A DNA stretch of 64,000 nt from Micromonospora sp. C31 (GCF_018070575.1 NZ_JAGPXN010000005.1:186001-250000), one strand, 5' to 3'. Positions 19,608 through 30,279 are shown, counted from the stretch's first letter. Notes: generated by a model not told the origin, from the letters alone. Numbers and translations are program-made.

Positions 19608-19613
19608 TTTATG

Positions 19614-19946
19614 TCAACGGGCCATCGTGCGCCGGGCCATCGACCGCCAGAGGTCGTTGCTCGGACGCATCTGGTCCATCAGTTCACGCTCCCAGGCGTT
19701 CTCGACGGTGACTCCCGCCTTCGCGCAGGCCTGCCGCGCCACGACGGTGTCGTCGGCGAACTGGTCGCCCCACACCCCGTCCCCGCCCACGAGGACGATG
19801 CGCGCGCCACGCTTGCCGACGTACTCGATGACCGCCTTCGCCCCGCCGTGACCGGCGGCGAACGACTTGATGCCCGCGACCAGGCCCTGCGGGGCGTGCC
19901 CGGGGGTCTCCTCGGCCGTCAGCGTCGTATCGGAACCATCTGCCAT
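19614..19946 (-). CDS. Conserved small protein of unknown function
   Basis: A 110-residue soluble protein, start ATG 19946. The middle (KAVIEYVGKRGARIVLVGGDGVWGDQFADDTVVARQACAKAGV) reads like a small alpha/beta unit, and the C-terminus is Arg/Met-rich (RSMARRTMAR). No known catalytic motif. It ends 6 nt before the ATP-grasp gene begins, so the two are probably co-expressed. It could modify or be a substrate of the ATP-grasp ligase, but this is speculation from position only. Confidence 0.65.
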   Translation of the reverse strand: MADGSDTTLTAEETPGHAPQGLVAGIKSFAAGHGGAKAVIEYVGKRGARIVLVGGDGVWGDQFADDTVVARQACAKAGVTVENAWERELMDQMRPSNDLWRSMARRTMAR

Positions 19947-20363
19947 GACGCGAAGCGTAAGCAGACTTCCACCCGGGCGGGCGAGAACCATGAAGCTTTT
20001 GTGATGCCGATTACCCGCAGGTTTACGGACAGGAGCAGGAGAAATGCCCCACAATGTGGCGACTTATCACGCCAAAACCCCGGCCCGAACCCGTCCGCCT
20101 CGGGGCATCCGAGCGGTTCCGGACCGATGCCGACCGTGCCACCGATGTGACGAGAAACCCGGACAAGGCATACCCGATGACGACTTTCCCGCACGCGTCC
20201 ACGGCCGGACCGGTCGCCGCGGGCCCACCCGTCCGGCCGGCACCCCGGCGGATCAGCCGGACCGGAGCCCGCTCCGGCGTCGGCGCGGCTCGGCCCGCTC
20301 AGGTCCGGCGTCGGCGCGGCCTCCGGCCCGCTCAGTTCCGGCGTCGGCGCGGGCTCGGCCCGC
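19947..20363. other. 417-bp intergenic region without a recognised gene
   Basis: The first 130 bp are notably AT-richer than the surroundings (for example atgaagcttttgtgatg) and should contain the promoter of the small unknown gene. Open frames here show no coding character. The end carries three imperfect direct repeats. A small RNA cannot be excluded but nothing specific supports one. Confidence 0.5.
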
Positions 20364-20368
20364 TCAGA
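20273..20368. repeat. Three imperfect 31-33-bp direct repeats at the 3' end of ctaB
   Basis: Three head-to-tail units starting tccggcgtcggcgcgg and ending cccgctcag lie at 20273-20303, 20304-20336 and 20337-20368. The third reaches into the ctaB stop codon (20364-20366). They lie downstream of ctaB on its own strand and may be a slippage-derived array. Confidence 0.7.
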
Positions 20369-21323
20369 TCAGGGCGTCGAGCGCGACGGCGGCGAAGACG
20401 ATGGTCAGGTAGGTGGTCGACCAGTGGAACAGCCGCATCGGCTTGACGGCCTGCCCCCGCGCCACCCGCCGGGCGAGCTTGTGCGCCTCCACCACGAAGA
20501 TGGCACCGACCACCACGGCGGGCACGCCGTAGATCAGGCTCATCCCCAGCGGCCACACGGCCAGCGAGGACGCCACGGTCAGCCAGGCGAAGCCGATGAT
20601 CTCGCCGTTCACCCGCCGGGTCGAGGCCACCACCGGCAGCATCGGGATGCCGGCGCGGGCGTAGTCGTCCTTGTACTTCATCGCCAGCGGGTAGAAGTGC
20701 GGCATCTGCCAGAAGAAGACCACCGCGAACAGCGCCCACGCGGCCGGGGCGAGCGTCCCCGTCACCGCCGCCCAGCCGATCAGGACCGGCGCCGCCCCGC
20801 AGGCCCCGCCCCAGAACGTGTTCGCCGTCGTGGTGCGCTTGAGCCAGAGGGTGTAGACGACGTCGTAGTAGACGATCGCGGCCAGCGTGAGCCCGGCGGC
20901 CAGCAGGTTGGTGAACGCCGCCATCATCGCGACCGACACCGCCGCCAGCACCAACCCGAAGATCAGCGCGTTGCGCGGCGTCACGGTGTGCGTCGGCAGC
21001 GGGCGGCGCTTGGTGCGCCGCATCAGCTGGTCGATGTCCCGGTCGATGTAGCAGTTGATGACGCTGGCCGCGCCGGCGGCGAGCGAGCCGCCGACCAGCA
21101 CCACGGCCACCAGCCAGAGCGACGGCATGCCGCCGTGCGCGAGCATCATCGCCGGCACCGTGGTGACGAGGAGCAGCTCCACGATCCGCGGCTTGGTCAG
21201 CGTCACGTAGGCCGCGACCACCGCGCGGACGTCCCGGCGGGCCGCCACCGACGTCTCGACCGTGGTCCGCACCGGCGGCTGCCCGGCAGGGTTGCTGACG
21301 GGGCGCTCGGTGATCATGCTCAC
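20364..21323 (-). CDS. ctaB: Heme O synthase (protoheme IX farnesyltransferase)
   Basis: A 319-residue UbiA-family prenyltransferase with about nine membrane helices, attaching farnesyl to heme B to give heme O, the substrate of CtaA. The first Asp-rich motif is [20 protein letters not shown] (about residues 90-109), and the second conserved region includes [14 protein letters not shown] with NTFWGG (about 152-175). [14 protein letters not shown] is the family N-terminal signature. GTG at 21323 has GGAAGG about 9 nt upstream; ATG at 21317 is an alternative. Divergent from the tkt operon. Confidence 0.95.
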   Translation of the reverse strand: MSMITERPVSNPAGQPPVRTTVETSVAARRDVRAVVAAYVTLTKPRIVELLLVTTVPAMMLAHGGMPSLWLVAVVLVGGSLAAGAASVINCYIDRDIDQLMRRTKRRPLPTHTVTPRNALIFGLVLAAVSVAMMAAFTNLLAAGLTLAAIVYYDVVYTLWLKRTTTANTFWGGACGAAPVLIGWAAVTGTLAPAAWALFAVVFFWQMPHFYPLAMKYKDDYARAGIPMLPVVASTRRVNGEIIGFAWLTVASSLAVWPLGMSLIYGVPAVVVGAIFVVEAHKLARRVARGQAVKPMRLFHWSTTYLTIVFAAVALDALI

Positions 21324-21539
21324 GGATTGCCACCTTCCGGCGTCGGCAGGGGGAGGTCGGATCGGCCGGGCCCGGCTGGGGCCACACACCGCACCACAGA
21401 CTACGCGTCGTCGTTTTCGCTGCCCGGGCGACCCGACGACGGTGCGGGCCGTCACACCGCGGGGGCGGTGGGCACAGCGGCGCCGACCAGTACAGACCGG
21501 CATGCAGAGATCCCTGGGCGGACGTTTAGGACCGCTCGA

Positions 21540-21545
21540 TAGGGT
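21540..21545 (+). promoter_or_regulatory. Candidate -10 box for the tkt operon
   Basis: TAGGGT lies 43 nt before the tkt GTG, leaving room for a short leader with GAGGAG as ribosome site. The -35 region is not convincing. Confidence 0.3.
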
Positions 21546-21588
21546 CATCACTGAGGGTTCCGCCCATCTGCCGAGGAGCACAACCATC

Positions 21589-23727
21589 GTGGCTGCCAAC
21601 CGACCTGAGCACCCCGCACTCAACTGGTCCGACCTCGACCGCCGGGCCGTCGACACCGTCCGCGTGCTGGCCATGGACGCCGTGGAGAAATCCGGCAACG
21701 GCCACCCGGGCACCGCGATGAGCCTCGCGCCCGCGGCGTACCTGCTCTTCAACCGGGTGATGCGGCACAACCCGGCCGACCCGAACTGGCCCGGCCGGGA
21801 CCGCTTCGTGCTCTCCGCGGGCCACTCCAGCCTCACCCTCTACATCCAGCTCTTCCTCTCCGGCTACCCGCTGGCCCTGCAGGACCTGGAGGCGCTGCGG
21901 CAGTGGGGCTCGCTGACCCCGGGCCACCCCGAGCACGGGCACACCCCCGGTGTGGAGACCACCACCGGGCCGCTCGGGCAGGGCCTCGGCAACGCGGTCG
22001 GCATGGCGATGGCCGCCCGCCGCGAGCGCGGCCTGTTCGACCCGGAGGCGGAGCCGGGCCGGTCGGTCTTCGACCACGACATCTGGTGCGTCGTCTCCGA
22101 CGGCGACATCGAGGAGGGCATCAGCCACGAGGCCAGCGCGCTCGCCGGGCACCAGCAGCTCGGCAACCTCACGGTGATCTACGACGACAACGAGATCTCC
22201 ATCGAGGACGACACCCGCATCGCCAAGAGCGAGGACGTCGCGGCCCGCTACGAGGCGTACGGCTGGCACGTGCAGACCGTCGACTGGCGTGCCGGCGACG
22301 CCGACCAGGGCGACTACCACGAGGACGTCGAGGCGCTGCACCGGGCGCTGCTGGCGGCGAAGGCCGAGACCGACCGTCCCTCCTTCATCGCGCTGCGCAC
22401 CATCATCGGCTGGCCCGCGCCGAACAAGAAGAACACCGGCAAGATCCACGGTTCGGCACTGGGCGCCGACGAGGTGGCCGCCACCAAGCAGCTCCTCGGC
22501 TTCGACCCGGCGCGGACCTTCGAGGTCGACGAGGAGATGCTCGGCCACGCCCGCACGGTGATGGAGCGCGGCGACCGGGCCCAGCAGGAGTGGACCACCG
22601 CGTTCGAGGGCTGGGCGAAGGCGAACCCGGAGCGCCACGCCCTGTACGACCGGATGGCCGGGCGGGTCCTGCCGAGCGGCTGGACGGAGGCGCTGCCGGA
22701 GTTCCCGGCCGACGCCAAGGGCATCGCCACCCGGGCCGCCTCCGGCAAGGTCCTGGAGGCGCTCGCCGGAGTGCTGCCGGAGCTGTGGGGCGGCTCGGCC
22801 GACCTGGCGGAGAGCAACAACACCACCATGAAGGGCGAGCCGTCGTTCGTCCCGGCCGTCCACGCGACCAAGGACTTCCCCGGCCACGAGTACGGCCGCA
22901 CCCTGCACTTCGGCATCCGCGAGCACGCCATGGGCGCGATCCTCAACGGCATCGCGCTGCACGGCGGCACCCGCCCGTACGGCGGCACCTTCCTGGTCTT
23001 CAGCGACTACATGCGCCCGTCGGTGCGGCTCGCCGCCCTGATGAAGCTGCCGGTGGTCTACGTCTGGACGCACGACTCGATCGGCCTCGGCGAGGACGGC
23101 CCCACGCACCAGCCGGTGGAGCACCTGACCGCGCTGCGCGCCATCCCCGGCCTGGACGTGGTCCGGCCGGCCGACGCCAACGAGACGGCCTGGGCCTGGC
23201 GGCAGGCGCTGGAGCACACCGACCGGCCGACCGCGCTGGCGCTGAGCCGGCAGGCGTTGCCGACGTTCGACCGGTCGGCGCTGGCCGGCGCGGAGGGCGT
23301 GGCGAGGGGCGGCTACGTGCTGGCCGAGGCGTCCAACGGCAAGCCGCAGGTGATCATCATCGGCACCGGCTCCGAGGTGCAGCTCTGCCTGACCGCGCGC
23401 GAGCGGCTGGAGGCCGACGGCACTCCGACCCGGGTCGTCTCGATGCCCTGCCAGGAGTGGTTCTTCGAGCAGGACGAGGCGTACCGGGAGTCGGTGCTGC
23501 CGCGGGGGGTAAAGGCACGGGTGAGCGTGGAAGCGGGTATCGCCATGTCCTGGCACGGCATCGTCGGCGACTGCGGCGAGAGCGTCAGCCTGGAGCACTA
23601 CGGCGCGAGCGCCCCGCACTCCGTGCTCTTCGAGCAGTTCGGCTTCACCCCCGACCGGATCGTGGCCGCCGCGCACGCGGCGCTGACCCGGGTGGGCGAC
23701 ATCACCGGTTTCACGACCGGCAACTGA
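21589..23727 (+). CDS. tkt: Transketolase
   Basis: A 712-residue thiamine-diphosphate enzyme of the non-oxidative pentose phosphate pathway. Signatures: [13 protein letters not shown] near the N-terminus, the thiamine motif [14 protein letters not shown] (about residue 174) with [10 protein letters not shown], the second-half [18 protein letters not shown] (about 444) and [15 protein letters not shown] (about 495). The GTG at 21589 is preceded by GAGGAG 10 nt upstream and matches the family N-terminus. First gene of a rightward operon tkt-tal-pgi-zwf-opcA-pgl. Length is normal. Confidence 0.97.
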   Translation: MAANRPEHPALNWSDLDRRAVDTVRVLAMDAVEKSGNGHPGTAMSLAPAAYLLFNRVMRHNPADPNWPGRDRFVLSAGHSSLTLYIQLFLSGYPLALQDLEALRQWGSLTPGHPEHGHTPGVETTTGPLGQGLGNAVGMAMAARRERGLFDPEAEPGRSVFDHDIWCVVSDGDIEEGISHEASALAGHQQLGNLTVIYDDNEISIEDDTRIAKSEDVAARYEAYGWHVQTVDWRAGDADQGDYHEDVEALHRALLAAKAETDRPSFIALRTIIGWPAPNKKNTGKIHGSALGADEVAATKQLLGFDPARTFEVDEEMLGHARTVMERGDRAQQEWTTAFEGWAKANPERHALYDRMAGRVLPSGWTEALPEFPADAKGIATRAASGKVLEALAGVLPELWGGSADLAESNNTTMKGEPSFVPAVHATKDFPGHEYGRTLHFGIREHAMGAILNGIALHGGTRPYGGTFLVFSDYMRPSVRLAALMKLPVVYVWTHDSIGLGEDGPTHQPVEHLTALRAIPGLDVVRPADANETAWAWRQALEHTDRPTALALSRQALPTFDRSALAGAEGVARGGYVLAEASNGKPQVIIIGTGSEVQLCLTARERLEADGTPTRVVSMPCQEWFFEQDEAYRESVLPRGVKARVSVEAGIAMSWHGIVGDCGESVSLEHYGASAPHSVLFEQFGFTPDRIVAAAHAALTRVGDITGFTTGN

Positions 23728-23743
23728 GGGGAGCGTGGACGGT

Positions 23744-24946
23744 ATGACGGACAGGCTTAGTGAACTCACCGCCGCAGGCGTGGCGGTCTGGCTCGACGAC
23801 CTCTCCCGGGTACGGCTGTCCTCCGGCGGGCTGGACCAGCTGCGCCGGGAGAAGCACGTGGCCGGGGTGACCACCAACCCGACGATCTTCGCCAAGGCGC
23901 TGAGCGACGCCGACGAGTACGACTGGCAGCTGCGCGACCTCGCCTCCCGTGGGGTGCAGGTCGAGGAGGCCGTGCGCATGCTCACCACCTACGACGTGCG
24001 GTGGGCGTGCGACGTGATGCACCCGTCGTACGAGGGCAGCGCCGGGATCGACGGCCGGGTCTCCATCGAGGTGGACCCCCGGCTGGCCCACGAGACCGAC
24101 AGGACCGTCGCCGAGGCCAAGGCGCTGTGGTGGCTGGTCGACCGGCCCAACCTCTACATCAAGATCCCGGCCACCGAGGCCGGCCTGCCGGCGATCACCG
24201 CCACCCTGGCGGAGGGGATCAGCGTCAACGTCACGCTGATCTTCGGGCTGGACCGCTACTCGCAGGTCATGGAGGCGTTCCTGGCCGGCCTGGAGCAGGC
24301 GAAGGCGAACGGGCACGACCTGTCCAAGATCGGCTCGGTCGCCTCGTTCTTCATCTCCCGGGTCGACAGCGAGGTCGACAAGCGATTGGACCGGATGGCC
24401 GGCGAGGCTTCCGACCCCGCAGGCAAAGAGCGCGCGCTGGGACTGAAGGGACGCGCCGCCGTCGCCAACGCCAAGCTGGCGTACGAGCGCTACGGCGAGG
24501 TGTTCTCCTCCGACCGGTGGCAGGCCCTCGCCGACGCCGGCGCGCACCCGCAGCGGCCGCTGTGGGCCTCCACCTCGACCAAGAACCCGGACTACCGGGA
24601 CGTCATCTACGTCGAGGAGCTGGTCGCCCCCGGCACGGTCAACACCATGCCGGAGCCGGTCGTGCACGCGTACGCCGACCACGGCGAGACCCGCGGCGAC
24701 ACCATCACCGGCTCGTACGACGAGGCCCGCAAGGTCTTCGCGGACCTGGAGTCCGTCGGGGTCGACCTGGCCGACGTCATCGAGACCCTGGAGCGCGAGG
24801 GCGTGGAGAAGTTCGAGGCGAGCTGGCAGGAACTGCTCGACGGCGTCCGCAAGTCGCTGTCGGCCGCGAGCCGGGGCGCCGGGCACCCGGGCGACGCCGC
24901 GACGGAGAACGCGCAGGCCGCGCAGCAGGCGGGAGGAAACGCGTGA
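23744..24946 (+). CDS. tal: Transaldolase
   Basis: A 400-residue transaldolase exchanging three-carbon units in the pentose phosphate pathway. The Schiff-base lysine is in [11 protein letters not shown] (about residue 140), with [13 protein letters not shown] near the N-terminus and STKNPDYRD near 283. It has a C-terminal Ala/Gln-rich tail of about 30 residues beyond the usual end. ATG at 23744 has GGGGAG 10 nt upstream and is preferred to the GTG at 23735. Its stop overlaps a linker reading frame by 4 nt (GTGA). Confidence 0.95.
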   Translation: MTDRLSELTAAGVAVWLDDLSRVRLSSGGLDQLRREKHVAGVTTNPTIFAKALSDADEYDWQLRDLASRGVQVEEAVRMLTTYDVRWACDVMHPSYEGSAGIDGRVSIEVDPRLAHETDRTVAEAKALWWLVDRPNLYIKIPATEAGLPAITATLAEGISVNVTLIFGLDRYSQVMEAFLAGLEQAKANGHDLSKIGSVASFFISRVDSEVDKRLDRMAGEASDPAGKERALGLKGRAAVANAKLAYERYGEVFSSDRWQALADAGAHPQRPLWASTSTKNPDYRDVIYVEELVAPGTVNTMPEPVVHAYADHGETRGDTITGSYDEARKVFADLESVGVDLADVIETLEREGVEKFEASWQELLDGVRKSLSAASRGAGHPGDAATENAQAAQQAGGNA

Positions 24947-25017
24947 GCGGGCGGACCATCGGGCTCAGCAGCGCGGCGCCTCGTGGCGCCGCCGGGCGAA
25001 GCGAGGTGGCGGCGTGA
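24943..25017 (+). other. 24-codon linker reading frame between tal and pgi
   Basis: A 75-nt open frame starts at GTG overlapping the tal stop (GTGA) and ends at TGA overlapping the pgi GTG (GTGA). It encodes [20 protein letters not shown] and four more residues. A ggcgcc-tcgt-ggcgcc hairpin lies in the middle. It resembles the linker before the tyrosine phosphatase gene at 62477-62560 and may keep ribosomes moving from tal to pgi. A functional peptide is not indicated. Confidence 0.5.
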
Positions 25018-26663
25018 GTGACCTGCTCGCCGGGGCGGTCGAGACGGCCGCCGGGCTCGCCGTCCACGGGGCCGACGCGGTCGACAGATCGGCCCCCGCC
25101 TCCACCCGCGACGCGCTGGTCGGCGCCGGCGTGCCGGGCAAGCTGGCCGCGAAGGACGCGACCCTCTGGGGTCCGGACGCCGAGGCCGAGGCGAAGATCC
25201 GCCTCGGCTGGGTGGACACCCACCTGCGCAGCCGGGAACTGCTCCCCCAGCTCGCCGAGCTGAAGGCGGAGCTGGCCGACCTGGACCACGTGGTGCTCGC
25301 CGGGATGGGCGGCTCGTCGCTGGCCCCCGAGGTCATCGCCCGCACCCTCGGCAGGCAGCTCACGGTGCTCGACACCACCGACCCGGGGCAGGTCCGGGCG
25401 GCGCTGGCCGACCGGCTGGAGCGCACCGTGGTCGTGGTGGCCAGCAAGTCCGGCTCGACGGTCGAGACCGACAGCCACCGCCGGGCCTACTGGCAGGCGT
25501 TCCTCGACGCGGGGATGACCGAGGCGGAGGCCGGCCGGCACTTCGTCGTCGTCACCGACCCCGGCTCGCCGTTGGAGGCCACCGCCGCCGAGATGGGCGC
25601 CTTCACCGTGCTCGCCGACCCGAACGTGGGCGGCCGTTACTCGGCGCTGACCGCGTTCGGGCTGGTTCCGTCGGCGCTGGCCGGCGTGGAGGTGGCCGAA
25701 CTGCTCGACGAGGCCGACGCGCTGGCGCGGTCGCTGGGCGGGGACCGCGACAACCCGGGCCTGGCGCTCGGCGCGGCGCTCGGCGCGGCGGCCACCATGG
25801 GCCGGGACAAGGTCGCCCTGATCTCCGACGGCACCGGCATCGAGGGTCTCGGCGACTGGGCCGAGCAGCTGATCGCCGAGTCCACCGGCAAGGCCGGGGT
25901 CGGCATCCTGCCGGTCGTCGTGGAGTCGCCGCAGAGCCCCGGCGCCACCGGCGACGACGTGCTCACCGTGACCTACGGCGGCGCGCTGCCCGCCGGCGCG
26001 GTCCCCGGCGGCGGCGTCGACGCCCACGTGGCGGTCAACGGCCCGCTCGGCGCGCAGTTCCTGGTCTGGGAGTACGCCACCGCGATCGCCGGTGCGGTGC
26101 TCGGCATCGACCCGTTCGACCAGCCCAACGTCACCGAGAGCAAGGAGAACACCAACCGGATCCTCGCCTCGGGCCCGCCGGCGGAGACGCCGTCGTTCAC
26201 CGAGGGCGCGATCGAGGTGTACGCGCCGCAGGGCGCCCCGGGCGACCTGGCCGGCGTGCTGCGGCAGCTGGCCGACGAGGCGGGCGACGACGGCTACCTC
26301 GCGGTGATGGCGTACCTCGACCGGTTCGCCGACGCCGACGCGGCCCGGCTGCGGCCGCTGCTCGCCGGTGCCACCGGACGGCCGGTCACCTTCGGTTGGG
26401 GCCCGCGGTTCCTGCACTCCACGGGCCAGTACCACAAGGGTGGTCCGCAGGTCGGCAGCTACCTGCAGCTCACCGGCGCGGTCGCCGACGACCTGCCGGT
26501 GCCCGGACGGCCGTACACCTTCGGGCAGTTGCAGGCGGCGCAGGCCGCCGGCGACCGGCAGGCCCTGGCCGAACGGAAGCGCCCGGTGGTCCGGCTGCAC
26601 CTGACCGACCGGTCGGCGGGCGTCGCCCAGCTGCTCGATGCGGCCGGGGCGTCGCGGGCGTGA
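25014..26663 (+). CDS. pgi: Glucose-6-phosphate isomerase
   Basis: A 549-residue isomerase interconverting glucose-6-phosphate and fructose-6-phosphate. It has two sugar-isomerase folds: [11 protein letters not shown] (about residue 94) and [13 protein letters not shown] (about 141) in the first, and the second half with [14 protein letters not shown] and [16 protein letters not shown] (about 280) and [13 protein letters not shown] near 465. It is of the divergent actinobacterial/cyanobacterial type found beside tal and zwf, not the E. coli type. GTG start overlaps the linker frame stop. Co-operonic with zwf, 38 nt downstream. Confidence 0.92.
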   Translation: MSDLLAGAVETAAGLAVHGADAVDRSAPASTRDALVGAGVPGKLAAKDATLWGPDAEAEAKIRLGWVDTHLRSRELLPQLAELKAELADLDHVVLAGMGGSSLAPEVIARTLGRQLTVLDTTDPGQVRAALADRLERTVVVVASKSGSTVETDSHRRAYWQAFLDAGMTEAEAGRHFVVVTDPGSPLEATAAEMGAFTVLADPNVGGRYSALTAFGLVPSALAGVEVAELLDEADALARSLGGDRDNPGLALGAALGAAATMGRDKVALISDGTGIEGLGDWAEQLIAESTGKAGVGILPVVVESPQSPGATGDDVLTVTYGGALPAGAVPGGGVDAHVAVNGPLGAQFLVWEYATAIAGAVLGIDPFDQPNVTESKENTNRILASGPPAETPSFTEGAIEVYAPQGAPGDLAGVLRQLADEAGDDGYLAVMAYLDRFADADAARLRPLLAGATGRPVTFGWGPRFLHSTGQYHKGGPQVGSYLQLTGAVADDLPVPGRPYTFGQLQAAQAAGDRQALAERKRPVVRLHLTDRSAGVAQLLDAAGASRA

Positions 26664-26701
26664 CGATGAGGACCCTGGACGACGCGGAGCGAGGAGGCGG
26701 C

Positions 26702-28216
26702 GTGAACCCGCTGCGCGACCCGCAGGACCGCCGGCTGCCGAGGATCCCGGAGTCGTGCGCTCTGGTGATCTTCGGCGTCACCGGTGACCTGGCCCGGAAG
26801 AAGCTCCTACCGGCCGTGTACGACCTGGCGAACCGGGGGCTGCTGCCCCCGGGCTTCGCCGTGCTCGGCTTCGCCCGCCGGGACTGGGGCGACGGGGACT
26901 TCGAGTCGCTCGCCCACGAGGCCGCCAAGAAGCACGCCCGCACCCCCTGGCGGGAGGAGGTGTGGGCGCGTCTGGCGGGCAGCATCAAGTTCGTCGGCGG
27001 CTCGTTCGACGACGACGCCGCGTTCGACCACCTCGCCGAGATGCTCGACGAGCTGCGCCAGACGCACGGCATCCCCGGCAACGCCGCCTTCTACTTCTCC
27101 ATCCCCCCGGCGGCCTTCCCCGTCGTCCTGAAGCAGTTGGCCCGCACCGGGATGGCCGACAACGCGAAGTCCGGCGGCTGGCGCCGGGTGGTGGTGGAGA
27201 AGCCCTTCGGGCACGACCTGCCCTCGGCGAAGGCGCTCAACGATCTGGTCGACGACGTCTTCACCCGCAAGGACGTCTTCCGCATCGACCACTACCTGGG
27301 CAAGGAGACCGTCCAGAACATCCTCGCCCTGCGGTTCGCCAACAACCTGTTCGAGCCGCTGTGGAACTCCAAGTACGTCGACTCGGTGCAGATCACCATG
27401 GCCGAGGACGTCGGCATCGGCACCCGTGCCGGCTTCTACGACTCGGCCGGCGCGGCCCGCGACGTGTTCCAGAACCACCTGCTGCAACTGCTGGCGCTGG
27501 TGGCGATGGAGGAGCCGACGAGCTTCGACGCCGATGAGATCCGCACGGAGAAACTCAAGGTGCTCCGGGCGATCACCCTGCCGAAGGACGTCGCCGAGGG
27601 CACGGTGCGCGGCCAGTACCTGCCCGGCTGGGTGGGCGGCGAACGTGCCGTCGGATACCTGGAGGAGGAGGGCGTGCCGCAGGGCTCCACCACGGAGACC
27701 TACGTGGCCGTCCGGCTCGGCATCCAGAACCGCCGCTGGGCGGAGGTGCCGTTCTACATCCGGGCCGGCAAGCGGCTGCCGCGCCGCGTCACCGAAGTCG
27801 CCATCATCTTCAAGAAGGCGCCCCACCTGCCGTTCAACGAGGCCGACATGGAGTCGCTGGGCAACAACCAGCTCGTGATCAGGGTACAGCCCGACGAGGG
27901 CGTCGTGCTCAAGTTCGGCTCCAAGGTGCCCGGTACCACCATGGAGGTCCGCGACATCGCGATGGACTTCCAGTACGGCGAGGCGTTCACCGAGGCCAGC
28001 CCCGAGGCGTACGAGCGGCTCGTGCTGGACGTGCTGATCGGCGACCGTACCCTCTTCCCGGACGCCGCCGAGGTCGAGCAGAGCTGGCACGTGGTGGACC
28101 CGCTGGAACACGCGTGGGCGGCGACGAAGCCGGAGCCGTACCGCGCCGGCGAGTGGGGCCCCCGGGCCGCCGACGAGATGCTCGCCCGCGAGGGCCGGGC
28201 CTGGCGGCGGGCGTGA
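26702..28216 (+). CDS. zwf: Glucose-6-phosphate 1-dehydrogenase
   Basis: A 504-residue NADP-dependent dehydrogenase, first step of the oxidative pentose phosphate pathway. The nucleotide-binding motif [15 protein letters not shown] (about residues 23-37), the catalytic RIDHYLGKE (about 198) and [11 protein letters not shown] are all typical. GTG at 26702 has GAGGAGG 5 nt upstream and is preferred. An ATG at 26666 (and GTG at 26660 overlapping the pgi stop) is in frame and would add a short extension that resembles the linker sequences of this operon. The stop lies inside a 60-bp tandem duplication. Confidence 0.96.
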   Translation: MNPLRDPQDRRLPRIPESCALVIFGVTGDLARKKLLPAVYDLANRGLLPPGFAVLGFARRDWGDGDFESLAHEAAKKHARTPWREEVWARLAGSIKFVGGSFDDDAAFDHLAEMLDELRQTHGIPGNAAFYFSIPPAAFPVVLKQLARTGMADNAKSGGWRRVVVEKPFGHDLPSAKALNDLVDDVFTRKDVFRIDHYLGKETVQNILALRFANNLFEPLWNSKYVDSVQITMAEDVGIGTRAGFYDSAGAARDVFQNHLLQLLALVAMEEPTSFDADEIRTEKLKVLRAITLPKDVAEGTVRGQYLPGWVGGERAVGYLEEEGVPQGSTTETYVAVRLGIQNRRWAEVPFYIRAGKRLPRRVTEVAIIFKKAPHLPFNEADMESLGNNQLVIRVQPDEGVVLKFGSKVPGTTMEVRDIAMDFQYGEAFTEASPEAYERLVLDVLIGDRTLFPDAAEVEQSWHVVDPLEHAWAATKPEPYRAGEWGPRAADEMLAREGRAWRRA

Positions 28217-28371
28217 GCGCGAGGAGTGAGCCGGTTCTGCGAGCCCCGCAGTCGCGAACGAAGGCACATGCCGTGAGCGCGAGGAGTGAGCCGGTTCTGC
28301 GAGCCCCGCAGTCGCGAACGAAGGCACATGCCGTGAGCAGGCGCAGCGAGCAAACCAGGAGGCTCCAGTGA
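28213..28371 (+). repeat. Perfect 60-bp tandem duplication forming a 52-codon linker frame between zwf and opcA
   Basis: Two identical 60-bp units (28213-28272 and 28273-28332) begin gtgagcgcgaggagtgagcc and are followed by a partial third start (gtgagcaggcgcagcgagca). Read from GTG 28213, which overlaps the zwf stop, the frame stays open through both copies (20 codons each, [20 protein letters not shown]) and ends at a TGA overlapping the opcA GTG. AGGAGG before that GTG serves opcA. This looks like a duplicated linker kept in frame, not a functional protein gene. Confidence 0.8.
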
Positions 28372-29384
28372 TCGGCCTGTGGGACACCACCGGGAACGAG
28401 GTGGTCAAGGCGCTGGCCGCCGAGCGGCGCAGCGCCGGCGGGGTGGCCAGCGGCATGGCGCTCACCCTGATCGTGGTGGTGGACGAGAAGCGGGTCCGCG
28501 AGGCGGAGGCGGCGGCGACGATAGCGGCCGCCGCCCACCCCTGCCGGCTGGTGGTGGTGGTCCGCGCCGACGTGCAGCGCGAGCGCAACCGGTTGGACGC
28601 GGAGATCGTCGTGGGCGGTCGGCTCGGTCCGTGCGAGGCGGTCGTCACCCGGATGTACGGGAGGCTGGCCCTGCACGCCGAGTCGGTGGTGATGCCGCTG
28701 CTGGTGCCGGACGTGCCGGTGGTGACGTGGTGGCACGGCGAGCCGCCGACCGAGATCGCCACGGACTTCCTCGGGGTGGTGGCCGACCGGCGGATCACCG
28801 ACTGCGCGCAGGCCGCCGACCCGATCGAGGCGCTGTGCCAGCGGGCCCGGGACTACGCGCCCGGCGACACCGACCTGGCGTGGAGCCGGATCACCCCGTG
28901 GCGCACGCTCGTGGCGGGGGCGTTCGACACCACCCAGGCCCAGGTGACCGAGGCGACCGTGGTGGCTCCGCCGACCGACCCGACCGCCGCGCTGATGCAG
29001 GGCTGGCTGGCCGCGCGGCTCGGTGTCGAGCCGGTGTGGGAGCACACCGACGCGGCCCCCCGGATGCGGGAGGTGCAGCTGCGCTGCGCCAATGGCGACA
29101 CGCTGACGTTGACCCGGGACGACAGCGTGGCGACGTTCCGCCGTACCGGCCAGGAGGACCGGCAGTTGCCGCTCGTCCGCCGGCCGCTCGGTGACGAGCT
29201 GGCCGAGGAGCTGCGCCGGCTCGACGCCGACCAGGTGTACGCGGAGGCGCTGGGCACGGCGGCCGGGCTGACCGGTCTCGACCAGCGCCCGCCGCAGCGG
29301 GTGCACGTCTGGAAGGACCCGGCCACGGCCCAGCGGGCCGAGGCGGGGGTCACCGCACACGTGGGAACGAGCGCCGAGCACTGA
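28368..29384 (+). CDS. opcA: Glucose-6-phosphate dehydrogenase assembly protein OpcA
   Basis: A 338-residue OpcA protein, needed in actinobacteria and cyanobacteria for full activity of the zwf product. Recognisable segments are GLWDTTGNEVVKAL at the N-terminus, ARTLIVVVDE-type strand ALTLIVVVDE, PLLVPDVPVVTWWHGEPP (about residue 107) and RITPWRTLVAGAFD (about 172). GTG at 28368 has AGGAGG about 6 nt upstream and overlaps the linker frame stop by 4 nt. Directly follows zwf, as in other actinobacteria. Confidence 0.95.
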   Translation: MIGLWDTTGNEVVKALAAERRSAGGVASGMALTLIVVVDEKRVREAEAAATIAAAAHPCRLVVVVRADVQRERNRLDAEIVVGGRLGPCEAVVTRMYGRLALHAESVVMPLLVPDVPVVTWWHGEPPTEIATDFLGVVADRRITDCAQAADPIEALCQRARDYAPGDTDLAWSRITPWRTLVAGAFDTTQAQVTEATVVAPPTDPTAALMQGWLAARLGVEPVWEHTDAAPRMREVQLRCANGDTLTLTRDDSVATFRRTGQEDRQLPLVRRPLGDELAEELRRLDADQVYAEALGTAAGLTGLDQRPPQRVHVWKDPATAQRAEAGVTAHVGTSAEH

Positions 29385-29444
29385 GCGCCCGGGGACACCA
29401 CGGAAACCGGCCGCGCGGCGGCCGGAGAAACGAAGGCAGTTCAG

Positions 29445-30215
29445 ATGAGTGAGGCGAGTGTCGCCGTCCACGCCGATGCCGACCTGCTGGCCCAGGCCGT
29501 GGCCGCCCGGTTGGTGGTCAAGCTGCTCGACGCGCAGGCCGAACGGGGCCAGGCGTCGGTGGTGCTGACCGGCGGGCGGATAGCCGCGGCGGTGCACCGG
29601 GCGGTGGCGGCGCTGCCGGCCCGGGACGCCGTGGACTGGTCCCGGGTGGACGTCTGGTGGGGCGATGAGCGGTTCCTGCCCGCCGGCGACCCCGAGCGCA
29701 ACGAGACCCAGGCCCGCGCCACGCTGCTGGACGCGGTGCCGCTGGACCCGGCCCGGGTGCACCCCATGCCGGCCTCCGACGGCCCGGCCGGGGCAGACCC
29801 GGAGGAGGCGGCGGCCCGGTACGCCGAGGAGCTGGTCCGCGCGGCGCGTCCGGGGCACGCCGCGCTCCCCCACTTCGACGTGCTGATGCTGGGCGTCGGC
29901 GAGGACGGGCACGTCGCCTCGGTCTTCCCCGAACATCCGGTGCACCACGACAGCCGGCCGGTCAGCGCGGTGCGGGGCAGCCCGAAGCCCCCACCGGTGC
30001 GGACCACGCTGACCCTCCGGGCGATCAACACGGCCGAGGAGGTCTGGCTGGTCGCCAGCGGGGCCGACAAGGCACGGGCGGTCGGCATGGCGCTGGCCGG
30101 GGCGGGGCCGGTGCAACTGCCGGCTGCCGGCGTGCAGGGCACGGGGCGGACCCTCTGGCTGCTGGACCGGGCGGCGGCGGCCGACGTGCCGGCCCGCCTG
30201 CGCAGCCTGCGCTGA
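29445..30215 (+). CDS. pgl: 6-Phosphogluconolactonase
   Basis: A 256-residue DevB-type lactonase hydrolysing 6-phosphogluconolactone, the product of Zwf. Motifs: LTGGRIAAAVHRAV (about residue 42), VDVWWGDERFLP (about 68) and the catalytic-loop region FDVLMLGVGEDGHVASVFP (about 145). Last gene of the operon; a strong palindromic terminator begins 4 nt after its stop. The gap from opcA (60 nt) is an ordinary spacer. Confidence 0.94.
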   Translation: MSEASVAVHADADLLAQAVAARLVVKLLDAQAERGQASVVLTGGRIAAAVHRAVAALPARDAVDWSRVDVWWGDERFLPAGDPERNETQARATLLDAVPLDPARVHPMPASDGPAGADPEEAAARYAEELVRAARPGHAALPHFDVLMLGVGEDGHVASVFPEHPVHHDSRPVSAVRGSPKPPPVRTTLTLRAINTAEEVWLVASGADKARAVGMALAGAGPVQLPAAGVQGTGRTLWLLDRAAAADVPARLRSLR

Positions 30216-30218
30216 CGC

Positions 30219-30279
30219 GCGTGTAAGGAAGGGCCCCTTGTTAACGCTATGCGTTAACAAGGGGCCCTTCCTTACACGC
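30219..30279. terminator. Perfect 29-bp palindrome, probable bidirectional terminator and repeat element
   Basis: Arms of 29 bp (gcgtgtaaggaagggcccct... and exact complement) are separated only by TAT. It lies between convergent pgl and rbpA, 4 nt from the pgl stop, so it can end both transcripts. The aaggggcccttcc core recurs twice within yvcK at 36184-36229, so this is probably also a copy of a dispersed palindromic repeat. Confidence 0.85.

Noticed and set aside
28213..28332. 60-bp tandem repeat as a CRISPR array
   Set aside because: Only two copies, no spacers between them, no cas genes, and the repeat is in frame between two coupled genes.
28213..28371. 52-codon linker as an attenuator leader peptide for opcA
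   Set aside because: No run of regulatory codons and no competing hairpins at its end; zwf lies upstream in the same transcript.
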